Assembly: GCF_004341885.1 (NCBI RefSeq)
Contig: NZ_SLVX01000006.1
Span: 124,001-188,000 of the forward strand
Source: Shinella granuli
GTDB lineage: Bacteria; Pseudomonadota; Alphaproteobacteria; Rhizobiales; Rhizobiaceae
Length of the DNA: 64,000 nucleotides
Direction of reading: 5' to 3'
Of the stretch, positions 1 through 9,999 are shown piece after piece. Positions within the stretch are counted from its first letter, which is position 1. Each line of letters starts with the position of its first letter. A model generated the notes under the pieces. The model worked only from the letters and a program-made list of their open reading frames with translations. It was not told the DNA's origin and ran no database searches. The position numbers and the translations under genes were made by a program.

Positions 1-119
1 TCGCCGGTCCAGCGCTCCGTCACGCAATATTGCGTGAGCAGTTCGTTGTCCGTCTCGTCGAACTCCATCGAGCCCGGCAGAAAGGGCGACGAGAGATCAG
101 TCTTGATTATCTTGAACAC
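1..119 (-). CDS. N-terminal part of a leftward hypothetical protein (cut by window edge)
   Basis: An open frame on the minus strand starts with GTG at 119 and runs off the left edge after 39 codons. A ribosome-binding sequence, TGAGG, lies six bases before the GTG. Codon use is typical of the neighbouring genes, with mostly G or C in third position. The visible peptide begins VFKIIKTDLSSPFLPG and continues with an acidic stretch and TQYCVTERWTG. I do not recognise the family, and nothing can be said about function from this fragment. The alternative is a chance open frame, but the start signal and codon bias argue for a real gene. Confidence 0.5.
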   Translation of the reverse strand, partial: MFKIIKTDLSSPFLPGSMEFDETDNELLTQYCVTERWTG

Positions 120-544
120 CTACGACCTCAGGCAGTTGCTCGAATTTGGCCGACATGTCCCGCGCCGTGACGGCACAAGACATGCTAAAAAACAGTGCCG
201 GCTGACAACCATCGAAGCCCGCCGAACCACTTTCTCATGGACTGAACTGCATCCGGCTCCGTCTTTTCTATCGGAGCGGATGTACGCGTGAAGACCGCCG
301 CTGACCTTCATGCAGGCCCCCCGACGGTTTCTTTCCAATGCTTGGAGGCATCCGGCTGCACGACAAATCGACTATAGTCCCGTCGAATTTCAGCGCCTGA
401 TCCCCCGGTGAATCTTTAAAGTTCACTTGGAGCGTCTTTATAGTTGGTTTTTTGATGCCATCAACGGCTTTTTGATAATTATTGTACAAATGGAAAAATT
501 CTTTTCACGGTAACGATGCAGGTCCGCCGCCGTTTCAAACGCAA

Positions 545-570
545 AAGGGGCGGCCCGAAGACCGCCCCTT
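545..570 (-). terminator. Rho-independent terminator of the groESL operon
   Basis: A perfect nine-base-pair GC-rich stem (AAGGGGCGG with CCGCCCCTT) encloses a short loop. Read on the minus strand it ends in a T run, as expected for termination of transcription leaving groEL. It lies about 145 bases past the groEL stop, beyond the duplicated groEL tail. Confidence 0.8.
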
Positions 571-600
571 CCGAACTGAACCGGATGGCTCAGATGTGAA

Positions 601-2707
<2,107 letters not shown>

Positions 2708-2766
2708 TGTCTTTTCCCTCGATCAAATGACATTGCGGATCGCGAGACGGATCCGATGGATTGATG

Positions 2767-2793
2767 TTAGCACTCGTCTCCTTTGAGTGCTAG
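2767..2793 (-). promoter_or_regulatory. CIRCE operator (HrcA binding site)
   Basis: TTAGCACTC, nine bases, then GAGTGCTAG: this matches the CIRCE consensus with one change in the last base of the second arm. It sits between the groES promoter and the groES start, so HrcA bound here should repress groESL at normal temperature. Confidence 0.95.
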
Positions 2794-2798
2794 CGATG

Positions 2799-2830
2799 CC
2801 GAGATAGGCGGCGGAGCGCCTGGAGTCAAG
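2799..2830 (-). promoter_or_regulatory. RpoH-type heat-shock promoter of groESL
   Basis: On the minus strand CTTGAC (2830-2825), 16 bases, then CCTATCTCGG (2808-2799). This fits the alphaproteobacterial sigma-32 pattern of CTTGAC and CYTATNTNNG. It lies directly upstream of CIRCE, which implies double control: activation by RpoH and repression by HrcA. The assignment is by motif only. Confidence 0.75.
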
Positions 2831-3027
2831 AACGGCGCCCGCAAAATATTTCGCCCGGAATGGTTACCGCAGCCGCCAGATGGGAGCGCCATCGCACGCC
2901 ATCAAGTCAGCGCGATGAATTTTCATTCCTTTCCCCGTTGATCGAGCAAAATTGTGTGGAGAGGCTTGTTTTCTTGGCCTCGCTTTGCGATGTCAGCCGG
3001 GCTCGACCTCGATACGGGAATCCCCTG

Positions 3028-3876
3028 ATGGCTCAACGCATCCAATCCTTCAGCGACATTGCCGCGCACTATGACGTGGTGCTCTGCGACGTCTGGGGCG
3101 TCCTGCACAATGGCGTCGAAGCTTTCTCCTATGCTTCCGAGGCCCTTGCCGCGGCCCGTGCTGCCGGCCTTGCCGTCGTGCTGATCACCAATTCCCCGCG
3201 TCCGCATCCCGGCGTGAAGGTGCAGATCCGCGGCCTCGGCGTCACCGACGACGCCTATGACCGGATCGTCACGTCCGGCGACGTCACCCGCGCGCTGATC
3301 GCCGAAGGGCCGAAGAAGATCTATTTCATCGGTGCCGAAAAGGACCTGCCGCTGCTTGACGGCCTCGGCGTCGAGCCGGTCGGCCTGGAGGAGGCCGGCA
3401 TTGTCGTCTGCGCGGGCCTGCGCAGCGACGAGACGGAAACCGTCGAGGATTACCGCGCCGAGCTGACGGCGCTCGCGGCGAGGAAGCTGCCCTTCATCTG
3501 CGCCAATCCCGATCTCGTCGTCGAACGCGGTCACCGGCTCATTCCCTGCGCCGGCGCGATCGCCAAGCTCTATGAGGAACTCGGCTGCACGAGCCAGATC
3601 GCCGGCAAGCCGCATCGGCCGATCTATGAGAAATCGATCGCCGAAGCGCGCGAGGTGCACGGCGATTTCGACCTGTCGCGGGTGATCGCTGTCGGCGACG
3701 GCATGCCGACGGACGTGCGCGGCGCGGAAGCCTTCGGCCTCGACGTGCTCTATATTTCGGGCGGCATCCACGCGCAGCATTATGTCGAGGGCGGCCGTAC
3801 CGACGAGGCGAAGCTGGAGGCTTTCCTGAAGGCGGAGGGCGCGCACCCGAAATGGTGGATGCCCAGGCTGCAGTGA
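3028..3876 (+). CDS. HAD-superfamily IIA hydrolase (TIGR01459-type, NagD-like phosphatase)
   Basis: This is a 282-residue phosphatase of the haloacid dehalogenase superfamily, subclass IIA. HAD motif I appears as VVLCDVWGVLHNG near residue 18, where the second Asp of the usual DxD is replaced by Trp, as is normal for this alphaproteobacterial subgroup. Motif II is LITNSPRP, and the GDGMPTDVRGA motif supplies the metal-binding Asp. An open frame extends 168 bases further left, but the ATG at 3028 directly precedes the conserved domain. The gene lies 19 bases before ribF, so the two are probably co-transcribed. The substrate is unknown; a sugar- or nucleotide-phosphate is likely. Confidence 0.85.
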   Translation: MAQRIQSFSDIAAHYDVVLCDVWGVLHNGVEAFSYASEALAAARAAGLAVVLITNSPRPHPGVKVQIRGLGVTDDAYDRIVTSGDVTRALIAEGPKKIYFIGAEKDLPLLDGLGVEPVGLEEAGIVVCAGLRSDETETVEDYRAELTALAARKLPFICANPDLVVERGHRLIPCAGAIAKLYEELGCTSQIAGKPHRPIYEKSIAEAREVHGDFDLSRVIAVGDGMPTDVRGAEAFGLDVLYISGGIHAQHYVEGGRTDEAKLEAFLKAEGAHPKWWMPRLQ

Positions 3877-3895
3877 CGGGACGGAGACGGTCGTC

Positions 3896-4876
3896 ATGAC
3901 GGTATTTCACAGGAATGAAACCAAGGAGCCGCTGCCGGAGCGCCTGCGCGGCGGCGTCGTCGCCATCGGCAATTTCGACGGCGTGCATCGCGGCCACCAG
4001 GCCGTGCTGCAACGGGCGCTCGATATCGCCAAAGATCGTGGCATCCCCGCCCTGGTGCTGACCTTCGAGCCGCATCCGCGCACGGTCTTCCGCCCGGAGC
4101 GCCCGGTCTTCCGCCTGACGCCGGCGCCGCTGAAGGCCCGCATCCTCGAAGGCATGGGTTTTTCCGCCGTCATCGAATACCCGTTCGACCGCAGTTTTTC
4201 CGAAATGTCGGCGCATGATTTCATCCGCGCCGTGCTGATGGACTGGCTGCACGCCTCCGAGGTCGTCACCGGCTTCGATTTCCACTTCGGCAGGGGCAGG
4301 GAAGGCGGACCAGCCTTCCTGATGGCCGCCGGCGAGGATAACGGCTTCGGCGTGACGCTGGTCGACGCTTTCCGCGACGAGAACGCCTCGGTCATCTCCT
4401 CCAGCTTCATCCGCGCGCTGCTCGGCGAGGGCGCCGTCGCGGAGGCCGCCGGCCAGCTCGGCTATCGCTACACGGTCGAGGCGGAGGTCATCGGCGGCAA
4501 GCAGCTCGGCCGCACGCTCGGCTATCCGACCGCCAACATGCAGCTTCCGCCGGAGGTCGAACTGCGCAACGGCATCTACGCCGTGCGTTTCCGCCGCCCC
4601 GACGGCAGCCTCCATGACGGCGTCGCCAGTTACGGCCGCCGCCCGACGGTGGACGCCAACGGCGCGCCGCTGCTCGAAACCTTCCTCTTCGATTTCTCCG
4701 GCGACCTCTACGGCGAGGTCTGCGCCGTCTCCTTCTTCGGCCACCTGCGCGACGAACTGAAGTTCGACGGCCTCGATGCGCTGGTCGTGCAGATGAAGCG
4801 CGACGAGGAGGAGGCACGGGCGCTGCTCTCCGGTGTTTCGTCGCTGGGGCCGATCGACCGACGGCTCTGTTTCTGA
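3896..4876 (+). CDS. ribF: Bifunctional riboflavin kinase / FAD synthetase
   Basis: RibF phosphorylates riboflavin to FMN and adenylates FMN to FAD. The product is 326 residues. The N-terminal nucleotidyltransferase half has GNFDGVHRGHQ (about residue 24) and TFEPHPRTVF, the family signatures. The C-terminal kinase half has GRTLGYPTANM near residue 204 and the following NGIYAV strand. GGAGACGG precedes the ATG as a ribosome-binding site. It follows the HAD phosphatase closely, and ileS lies downstream after an intergenic repeat, the common alphaproteobacterial neighbourhood. No FMN riboswitch was seen upstream. Confidence 0.95.
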   Translation: MTVFHRNETKEPLPERLRGGVVAIGNFDGVHRGHQAVLQRALDIAKDRGIPALVLTFEPHPRTVFRPERPVFRLTPAPLKARILEGMGFSAVIEYPFDRSFSEMSAHDFIRAVLMDWLHASEVVTGFDFHFGRGREGGPAFLMAAGEDNGFGVTLVDAFRDENASVISSSFIRALLGEGAVAEAAGQLGYRYTVEAEVIGGKQLGRTLGYPTANMQLPPEVELRNGIYAVRFRRPDGSLHDGVASYGRRPTVDANGAPLLETFLFDFSGDLYGEVCAVSFFGHLRDELKFDGLDALVVQMKRDEEEARALLSGVSSLGPIDRRLCF

Positions 4877-5320
4877 TCGCAAGCGGCGGCCTTACCGTCG
4901 GTAATTTGTTGACGAACCTTGCCCCATTCTCCTTCGTCATCCTCGGGCTTGTTCCGAGTTCGTCATCCTCGGGCTTGACCCGAGGATCCATTTTTTCAAC
5001 GGCTTATGGATCCTCGGGTCAAGCCCGAGGATGACGAAGGAGAGGTTTGGCAGTCTTTGTCAGCGTCCCGCCGCGGCTTTGCCGCTCGTCATGTCTTTTC
5101 AAACCGCCCAAAACGCCGTAAGACCGCGCGCATGATGCTCAACCGGCTGACCATCGATCTGCGAATTAGTGGCCCGGCCTTCCGCGCGCTCTGAGCGAGG
5201 CCGGAAGGTCCGGGATTTCGGGCGTTTCGAAAACGCCCCCGCCGTCAGTGCCCATTGCATGACCTGACAACCTTCCCCGCATGCGCGAAAGATGCGCGCG
5301 ACGAGACGATAGCCATACCC
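4877..5320. other. Intergenic region between ribF and ileS
   Basis: These 444 bases contain a palindromic repeat cluster (4931-5040, listed separately) and no convincing gene. A 62-codon open frame at 5006-5194 begins inside the repeat and has no recognisable product. The ileS promoter is probably somewhere in 5050-5320, but I could not assign it. Confidence 0.5.
4931..5040. repeat. Palindromic intergenic repeat (CCTCGGG type)
   Basis: Perfect inverted arms of 33 bases lie at 4959-4991 and 5006-5038, with a 14-base loop. Each arm is itself a small palindrome (CCTCGGG, five bases, CCCGAGG). A truncated extra copy of one arm lies at 4931-4956. Mosaic repeats of this type are widespread between genes in rhizobia. 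The structure would fold into a very stable RNA hairpin and may act as a transcription barrier between ribF and ileS. Confidence 0.85.
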
Positions 5321-8212
5321 ATGACCGATACACCCGAAAAAGTCGATTATTCGTCCACCCTCTACCTGCCGCAGACGGATTTCCCCATGCGCGCCGGCCT
5401 GCCGCAGAAGGAGCCGGAAACGGTGGCCCGCTGGCAGAAGATGGGTCTCTACAAGAAGCTGCGCGCGTCGGCTGCCGGCCGCGAGAAGTTCGTGCTGCAC
5501 GACGGCCCGCCCTATGCCAACGGCAACATCCATATCGGCCACGCGCTGAACAAGATCCTCAAGGACGTCATCAACCGCTCGTTCCAGATGCGCGGCTATG
5601 ACGCCAACTACGTGCCCGGCTGGGACTGCCACGGCCTGCCGATCGAATGGAAGATCGAGGAGAAGTACCGCGAGAAGGGCAAGAACAAGGACGAGGTGCC
5701 GGTCAACGAATTCCGCAGGGAATGCCGTGACTTCGCCACCGGCTGGATCAAGATCCAGTCGGACGAGTTCAAGCGCCTCGGCATCGAGGGCGACTTCGAC
5801 AATCCCTACACGACGATGAATTTCCATGCCGAGGCCCGCATCGCCGGCGAACTGCTGAAGATCGCCAGGAGCGGCCAGCTCTACCGCGGCTCCAAGCCCG
5901 TCATGTGGTCGGTCGTCGAGCGCACGGCGCTGGCGGAAGCGGAAGTCGAATATGCCGACGTCGAGAGCGACATGATCTGGGTGAAGTTCCCGATCGTGGA
6001 AGGCGCTGTCGACCTTCAGGGCAACTACGTCGTCATCTGGACGACCACGCCCTGGACGATCCCCGGCAACCGCGCCATCGCCTTTTCCTCGCGCTATCCC
6101 TATGGCCTGTTCGAAGTCGAAAGCGCCCAGAACGATTTCGGCCCGCAGCCCGGCGAGAAGCTGATCTTCGCGACGCGCCTTGCCGATGAGGCCGCCGCGA
6201 AGGCGAAGCTCACCTTCAGGTTCGTGCGCGATGTCGAGCCCGCGGAACTCGCCGCGCTCACCTGCGCCCATCCGCTGAAGGATCTCGGCTACACGTTCCC
6301 GGTTCCGCTGCTCGACGGCGACCATGTCACCGACGACGCCGGCACCGGCTTCGTGCACACGGCACCCAGCCACGGCCGCGAGGACTTCGACGCCTGGACG
6401 GCCAAGGCCCGCGAACTGGAAGCGCGCGGCATCTCCTCGAAGATCCCGTTCCCGGTCGACGACGCCGGCTTCTACACCGCCGACGCTCCCGGCTTCGAGG
6501 GCGCGCGCGTCATGGACGACAACGGCAAGAAGGGCGATGCCAACGAGCGCGTCATCAAGGCGCTGATCGCTTCCAACACCCTGTTCGCCCGCGGTCGCCT
6601 GAAGCACTCTTACCCGCATTCCTGGCGCTCCAAGAAGCCGGTGATCTTCCGCAACACGCCGCAATGGTTCGTCTACATGGACAAGGAGCTCGGCGACGGC
6701 ACCACGCTGCGCTCGCGCTCGCTCGCGGCCATCGACGATACCCGCTTCGTGCCCGCCACCGGCCAGAACCGCCTGCGCGCCATGATCGAAAGCCGCCCGG
6801 ACTGGGTGCTCTCGCGCCAGCGTGCCTGGGGCGTGCCGATCGCCGTCTTCGCCGACGAGAACGGCGAGGTGCTCATCGATGACGCCGTCAACGCCCGCAT
6901 CCTCGAAGCCTTCGAAAAGGAGGGCGCTGACGCCTGGTTCGCCGAGGGCGCCAAGGAGCGCTTCCTCGGCGGCGACCACGACCCGGCCAAGTGGACGCAG
7001 GTCATGGACATCCTCGACGTCTGGTTCGATTCGGGCTCGACGCACACCTTCACGCTCGAGGACCGCCCCGACCTGAAATGGCCGGCCGACGTCTATCTCG
7101 AAGGCTCCGACCAGCATCGCGGCTGGTTCCACTCCTCGCTGCTCGAAAGCTGCGCGACGCGCGGCCGCGCGCCCTACGACGCCGTCGTCACGCATGGTTT
7201 CACCATGGACGAGAAGGGCGAGAAGATGTCGAAGTCCAAGGGCAACGTCGTCTCGCCGCAGGACGTGATGAAGGAATCGGGCGCCGACATCCTGCGCCTC
7301 TGGGTCATGACGACGGACTACTGGGAAGACCAGCGCCTCGGCAAGACGATCATCCAGACCAACATCGACGCCTACCGCAAGCTGCGAAACACGGTGCGCT
7401 GGATGCTGGGCACGCTGGCGCACGACACGGGCGAGGAGATCGCTCATGCCGACATGCCGGAGCTGGAAAGGCTGATGCTGCACCGGCTGTCGGAACTCGA
7501 TGCGCTCGTGCGCGAGGGCTATGACGCCTTCGACTTCAAGAAGATCGCCCGCGCGCTGATCGACTTCTCCAATGTCGAGCTCTCGGCCTTCTACTTCGAC
7601 GTCCGGAAGGACGCGCTCTACTGCGACGCCCCGTCCTCGCTGAAGCGCCGCGCCAGCCTCTGCGTCATCCGCAAGCTGTTCGAATGCCTCGTCACCTGGC
7701 TCGCCCCCATGCTTCCCTTCACGATGGAAGAGGCCTGGCTGTCACGCAAGCCCGATGCCGTCTCGGTACACCTCGAACAGTTTCCGGTCGTCCCGGCCGA
7801 ATGGCGTGACGATGCGCTCGAAGCCAAGTGGGAGAAGATCCGCGCCGTGCGCTCGGTCGTCACCGGCGCGCTGGAGATCGAACGCCGCGAGAAGCGCATC
7901 GGCGCTTCGCTGGAGGCTGCCCCGGTGGTCTCGATCGCCGATCCGGAGCTGCTTGCCGCGCTCGAAGGCCAGGATTTCGCGGAGATTTGCATCACTTCGG
8001 CCATCACCGTGGTCGCCGGCGAAGGCCCGGCCGAGGCCTTCCGCCTTGCGGACGTCGCCAAGGTCGCCGTCGAGCCAAAGCTTGCGGAAGGTCAGAAATG
8101 CGCCCGGTCCTGGCGCATCACGACGGATGTCGGCAGCGACCCGGACTATCCCGATGTCTCGGCCCGCGATGCCGCGGCGCTGCGCGAGATCGGCTTCCGC
8201 CGCGCGGCCTGA
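5321..8212 (+). CDS. ileS: Isoleucyl-tRNA synthetase
   Basis: This class I synthetase charges tRNA-Ile. The product is 963 residues. The HIGH motif (HIGH in GNIHIGHAL) is at residues 71-74 and KMSKS at 635-639, with the CP1 editing domain between them. The C-terminal zinc-finger region retains KCARSW, where many bacterial IleS have KCxRCW, so the zinc site is degenerate; I believe this is common in alphaproteobacteria. An open frame extends left to a TTG at 5255, but ATG 5321, which begins [18 protein letters not shown], fits the family N-terminus best. Confidence 0.97.
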   Translation: MTDTPEKVDYSSTLYLPQTDFPMRAGLPQKEPETVARWQKMGLYKKLRASAAGREKFVLHDGPPYANGNIHIGHALNKILKDVINRSFQMRGYDANYVPGWDCHGLPIEWKIEEKYREKGKNKDEVPVNEFRRECRDFATGWIKIQSDEFKRLGIEGDFDNPYTTMNFHAEARIAGELLKIARSGQLYRGSKPVMWSVVERTALAEAEVEYADVESDMIWVKFPIVEGAVDLQGNYVVIWTTTPWTIPGNRAIAFSSRYPYGLFEVESAQNDFGPQPGEKLIFATRLADEAAAKAKLTFRFVRDVEPAELAALTCAHPLKDLGYTFPVPLLDGDHVTDDAGTGFVHTAPSHGREDFDAWTAKARELEARGISSKIPFPVDDAGFYTADAPGFEGARVMDDNGKKGDANERVIKALIASNTLFARGRLKHSYPHSWRSKKPVIFRNTPQWFVYMDKELGDGTTLRSRSLAAIDDTRFVPATGQNRLRAMIESRPDWVLSRQRAWGVPIAVFADENGEVLIDDAVNARILEAFEKEGADAWFAEGAKERFLGGDHDPAKWTQVMDILDVWFDSGSTHTFTLEDRPDLKWPADVYLEGSDQHRGWFHSSLLESCATRGRAPYDAVVTHGFTMDEKGEKMSKSKGNVVSPQDVMKESGADILRLWVMTTDYWEDQRLGKTIIQTNIDAYRKLRNTVRWMLGTLAHDTGEEIAHADMPELERLMLHRLSELDALVREGYDAFDFKKIARALIDFSNVELSAFYFDVRKDALYCDAPSSLKRRASLCVIRKLFECLVTWLAPMLPFTMEEAWLSRKPDAVSVHLEQFPVVPAEWRDDALEAKWEKIRAVRSVVTGALEIERREKRIGASLEAAPVVSIADPELLAALEGQDFAEICITSAITVVAGEGPAEAFRLADVAKVAVEPKLAEGQKCARSWRITTDVGSDPDYPDVSARDAAALREIGFRRAA

Positions 8213-8381
8213 ACGCCGCAGCTCTGTTGGCGGCCGGCGCTTTCCGGCCGTCAATCTTCCCGGGTGAATTGCACTCGCTGCCGTCATCCGGTAATGCTGC
8301 CTGAAAATGGTCGGATTTTTCCGCCATGGGACGGCGGCCGTGCCCGGGCCTTGGGGCGCCGGCCCTGCTGGAAGGGTATTC

Positions 8382-8996
8382 ATGGGAATGACGCGAAAAA
8401 TTCGGGTGCGTACCGGCCTGCTCGGTCTCTTGGGCGCAAGCTTCGTCCTGACCGGCTGCATGGGTCCGACCTACGGCACGGGCAAGACCGCCGGCGAGCA
8501 GCTTGTGGAAGACGTCGGCAACGCCGTCATGATTCGCCCCGACAACAAGGAAGCGAAGAACATCCGCTACCAGCCGCGCGGCAGCCTCGTCGTGCCGAAG
8601 GACCAGCTCGCGCTGACCACGCCGCAGCAGTCCGTCGCCAGCAAGGACAATCCGGAATGGCTGGAAAGTCCCGAGGATATGCGCGAGCGCCTGCGCGCCG
8701 AGGCGGATGAAAACAGCAACAGCACGACCTTCCGCTCGCCGCTCGCCTCGCAGGGCACGACGAACCGCAAGCTTTCCGCGGCTGAGCAGACCGCCGCCTA
8801 TCGCGATGCACGCCGCCTGCAGATGGGCGCCTATGCCGACAAGCGCCGCTACCTGAGCGATCCGCCGCTGGATTACCGCCGCCTTCCCGAGGAGGCCCAG
8901 GCCGATCTCGGCGAGCCGGAAAAGGTCAAGGAGCGCCGCCGCAAGAAGGAAGCGAAGGCGGCCAAGCAGAGCGGTTCTTCCTGGTGGCCGTTCTAA
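8382..8996 (+). CDS. Predicted outer-membrane lipoprotein of unknown function
   Basis: The 204-residue product starts with a basic tip, a hydrophobic stretch and the lipobox LTGC near residue 27, so it should be lipidated and exported. The rest is hydrophilic, with YQPRGSLVVPKDQLAL near residue 70 and a lysine-rich end (KERRRKKEAKAAK) closing in SSWWPF. It lies after ileS and three bases before a GNAT gene. AAGGG precedes the chosen ATG; a second in-frame ATG lies six bases later. The PRGSLVVP segment faintly recalls BamF-like DUF3035 lipoproteins, but this is only an impression. Confidence 0.8.
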   Translation: MGMTRKIRVRTGLLGLLGASFVLTGCMGPTYGTGKTAGEQLVEDVGNAVMIRPDNKEAKNIRYQPRGSLVVPKDQLALTTPQQSVASKDNPEWLESPEDMRERLRAEADENSNSTTFRSPLASQGTTNRKLSAAEQTAAYRDARRLQMGAYADKRRYLSDPPLDYRRLPEEAQADLGEPEKVKERRRKKEAKAAKQSGSSWWPF

Positions 8997-8999
8997 GCC

Positions 9000-9485
9000 A
9001 TGACGGCCTATCGCATTCGTCCGGCGTCGATTGACGACGCCGCGACCATCCTGCGTTTCATCCGGGAACTGGCCGATTACGAGAAGGCCCTCGACGCGGT
9101 CGAGGCGACGGAGGAGACCATCGCATCCTCGCTGTTCGGCGAGGGGTCCGTCACCCGTGCGGTGATCTGCGAGACGGCAGCGGGCGAGCCGGCCGGCTCC
9201 GCCATCTTCTTCAAGACCTATTCCACCTGGCAGGCGAAGAACGGCCTCTATCTCGAGGATCTCTATGTGACGCCCGCCCATCGCGGCGCCGGCGTCGGCA
9301 AGATGCTGCTGCGCCATCTCGCCCGCATCGCGGTGGAAGAGGGCTGCGGGCGCTTCGAATGGAGCGTGCTCGACTGGAACACGCCGGCCATCCGCGTCTA
9401 TGACGCGCTCGGCGCTGAGCCGCAGTCGGAATGGATCCGCTATCGCCTCGACGGCGACAGGCTGAAGACGTTCGCGGCGGGCTGA
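9000..9485 (+). CDS. GNAT-family N-acetyltransferase
   Basis: This 161-residue GCN5-related acetyltransferase should transfer acetyl from acetyl-CoA to an amine. Motif A appears as VTPAHRGAGVGKMLL near residue 96, the acetyl-CoA pyrophosphate loop. The segment LYLEDLYV before it and WNTPAIRVYDALGA after it resemble the spermidine/diamine acetyltransferase subgroup. It starts three bases after the lipoprotein stop and its own stop directly abuts the stop of tadA on the other strand. The substrate is not determined. Confidence 0.88.
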   Translation: MTAYRIRPASIDDAATILRFIRELADYEKALDAVEATEETIASSLFGEGSVTRAVICETAAGEPAGSAIFFKTYSTWQAKNGLYLEDLYVTPAHRGAGVGKMLLRHLARIAVEEGCGRFEWSVLDWNTPAIRVYDALGAEPQSEWIRYRLDGDRLKTFAAG

Positions 9486-9938
9486 TCAGCGCCGCTCGGC
9501 AAAAAACGTCTTCAGGATCTCCGCCGCTTCCAGGTCGCCGATGCCGGAATAGACGTCCGGTGCGTGGTGGCAGGTCGGCTGGGCGAAGAAGCGCACGCCA
9601 TTGTCCACCGCGCCGCCCTTCGGGTCTTCCGCGCCGTAGTAGAGCCGGCGGATGCGGGCGAAGGAAATGGCGGCGGCGCAGAGCGTGCAGGGCTCCAGCG
9701 TCACGTAGAGGTCGGCGCCGGCAAGGCGTTCCTGCCCGAGTTTTGCGGCGGCCGCGCGGATGACGGCGACCTCGGCATGGGCGGTCACGTCGTTCTCCGC
9801 CCGCGTGCGGTTGCCGGCGCTGGCGATGACCGCGCCGTCCATGACCAGCACCGCCCCGACAGGCACTTCGCCGCGCGCGCCGGCCGCGCGGGCTTCCTCG
9901 AGCGCGATCTCCATGAAGCGATTTGTCATTGACGGCAC
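9486..9938 (-). CDS. tadA: tRNA-specific adenosine deaminase
   Basis: TadA deaminates adenosine-34 of tRNA-Arg(ACG) to inosine. The 150-residue product has the zinc deaminase signature: TAHAEVAVI (His ligand and catalytic Glu) near residue 53 and PCTLCAAAI with two Cys ligands near residue 84. The GTG at 9938 is chosen because GAGG lies five bases before it. An ATG three codons later has no well-spaced ribosome-binding site but is also possible. It is convergent with the GNAT gene with no bases between the stops, and divergent from the pseudouridine synthase. Confidence 0.93.
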   Translation of the reverse strand: MPSMTNRFMEIALEEARAAGARGEVPVGAVLVMDGAVIASAGNRTRAENDVTAHAEVAVIRAAAAKLGQERLAGADLYVTLEPCTLCAAAISFARIRRLYYGAEDPKGGAVDNGVRFFAQPTCHHAPDVYSGIGDLEAAEILKTFFAERR

Positions 9939-9999
9939 GAATTCCTCTTAACCCCGGACGCCTGACCTGATAGGACACGGCAAAACGCAGGCAACACAA

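Noticed and set aside
120..489. Small minus-strand open frames of 72 and 73 codons
   Set aside because: Codon bias is poor, composition is Arg/Cys/Ser-rich, and neither has a ribosome-binding site.
3700..3900. FMN riboswitch before ribF
   Set aside because: The ribF start is only 19 bases after the preceding gene and no conserved riboswitch helices are visible.
5099..7483. 794-codon open frame on minus, antisense to ileS
   Set aside because: It mirrors the ileS reading frame, as expected in GC-rich DNA, and its translation resembles no protein. ileS itself is certain.
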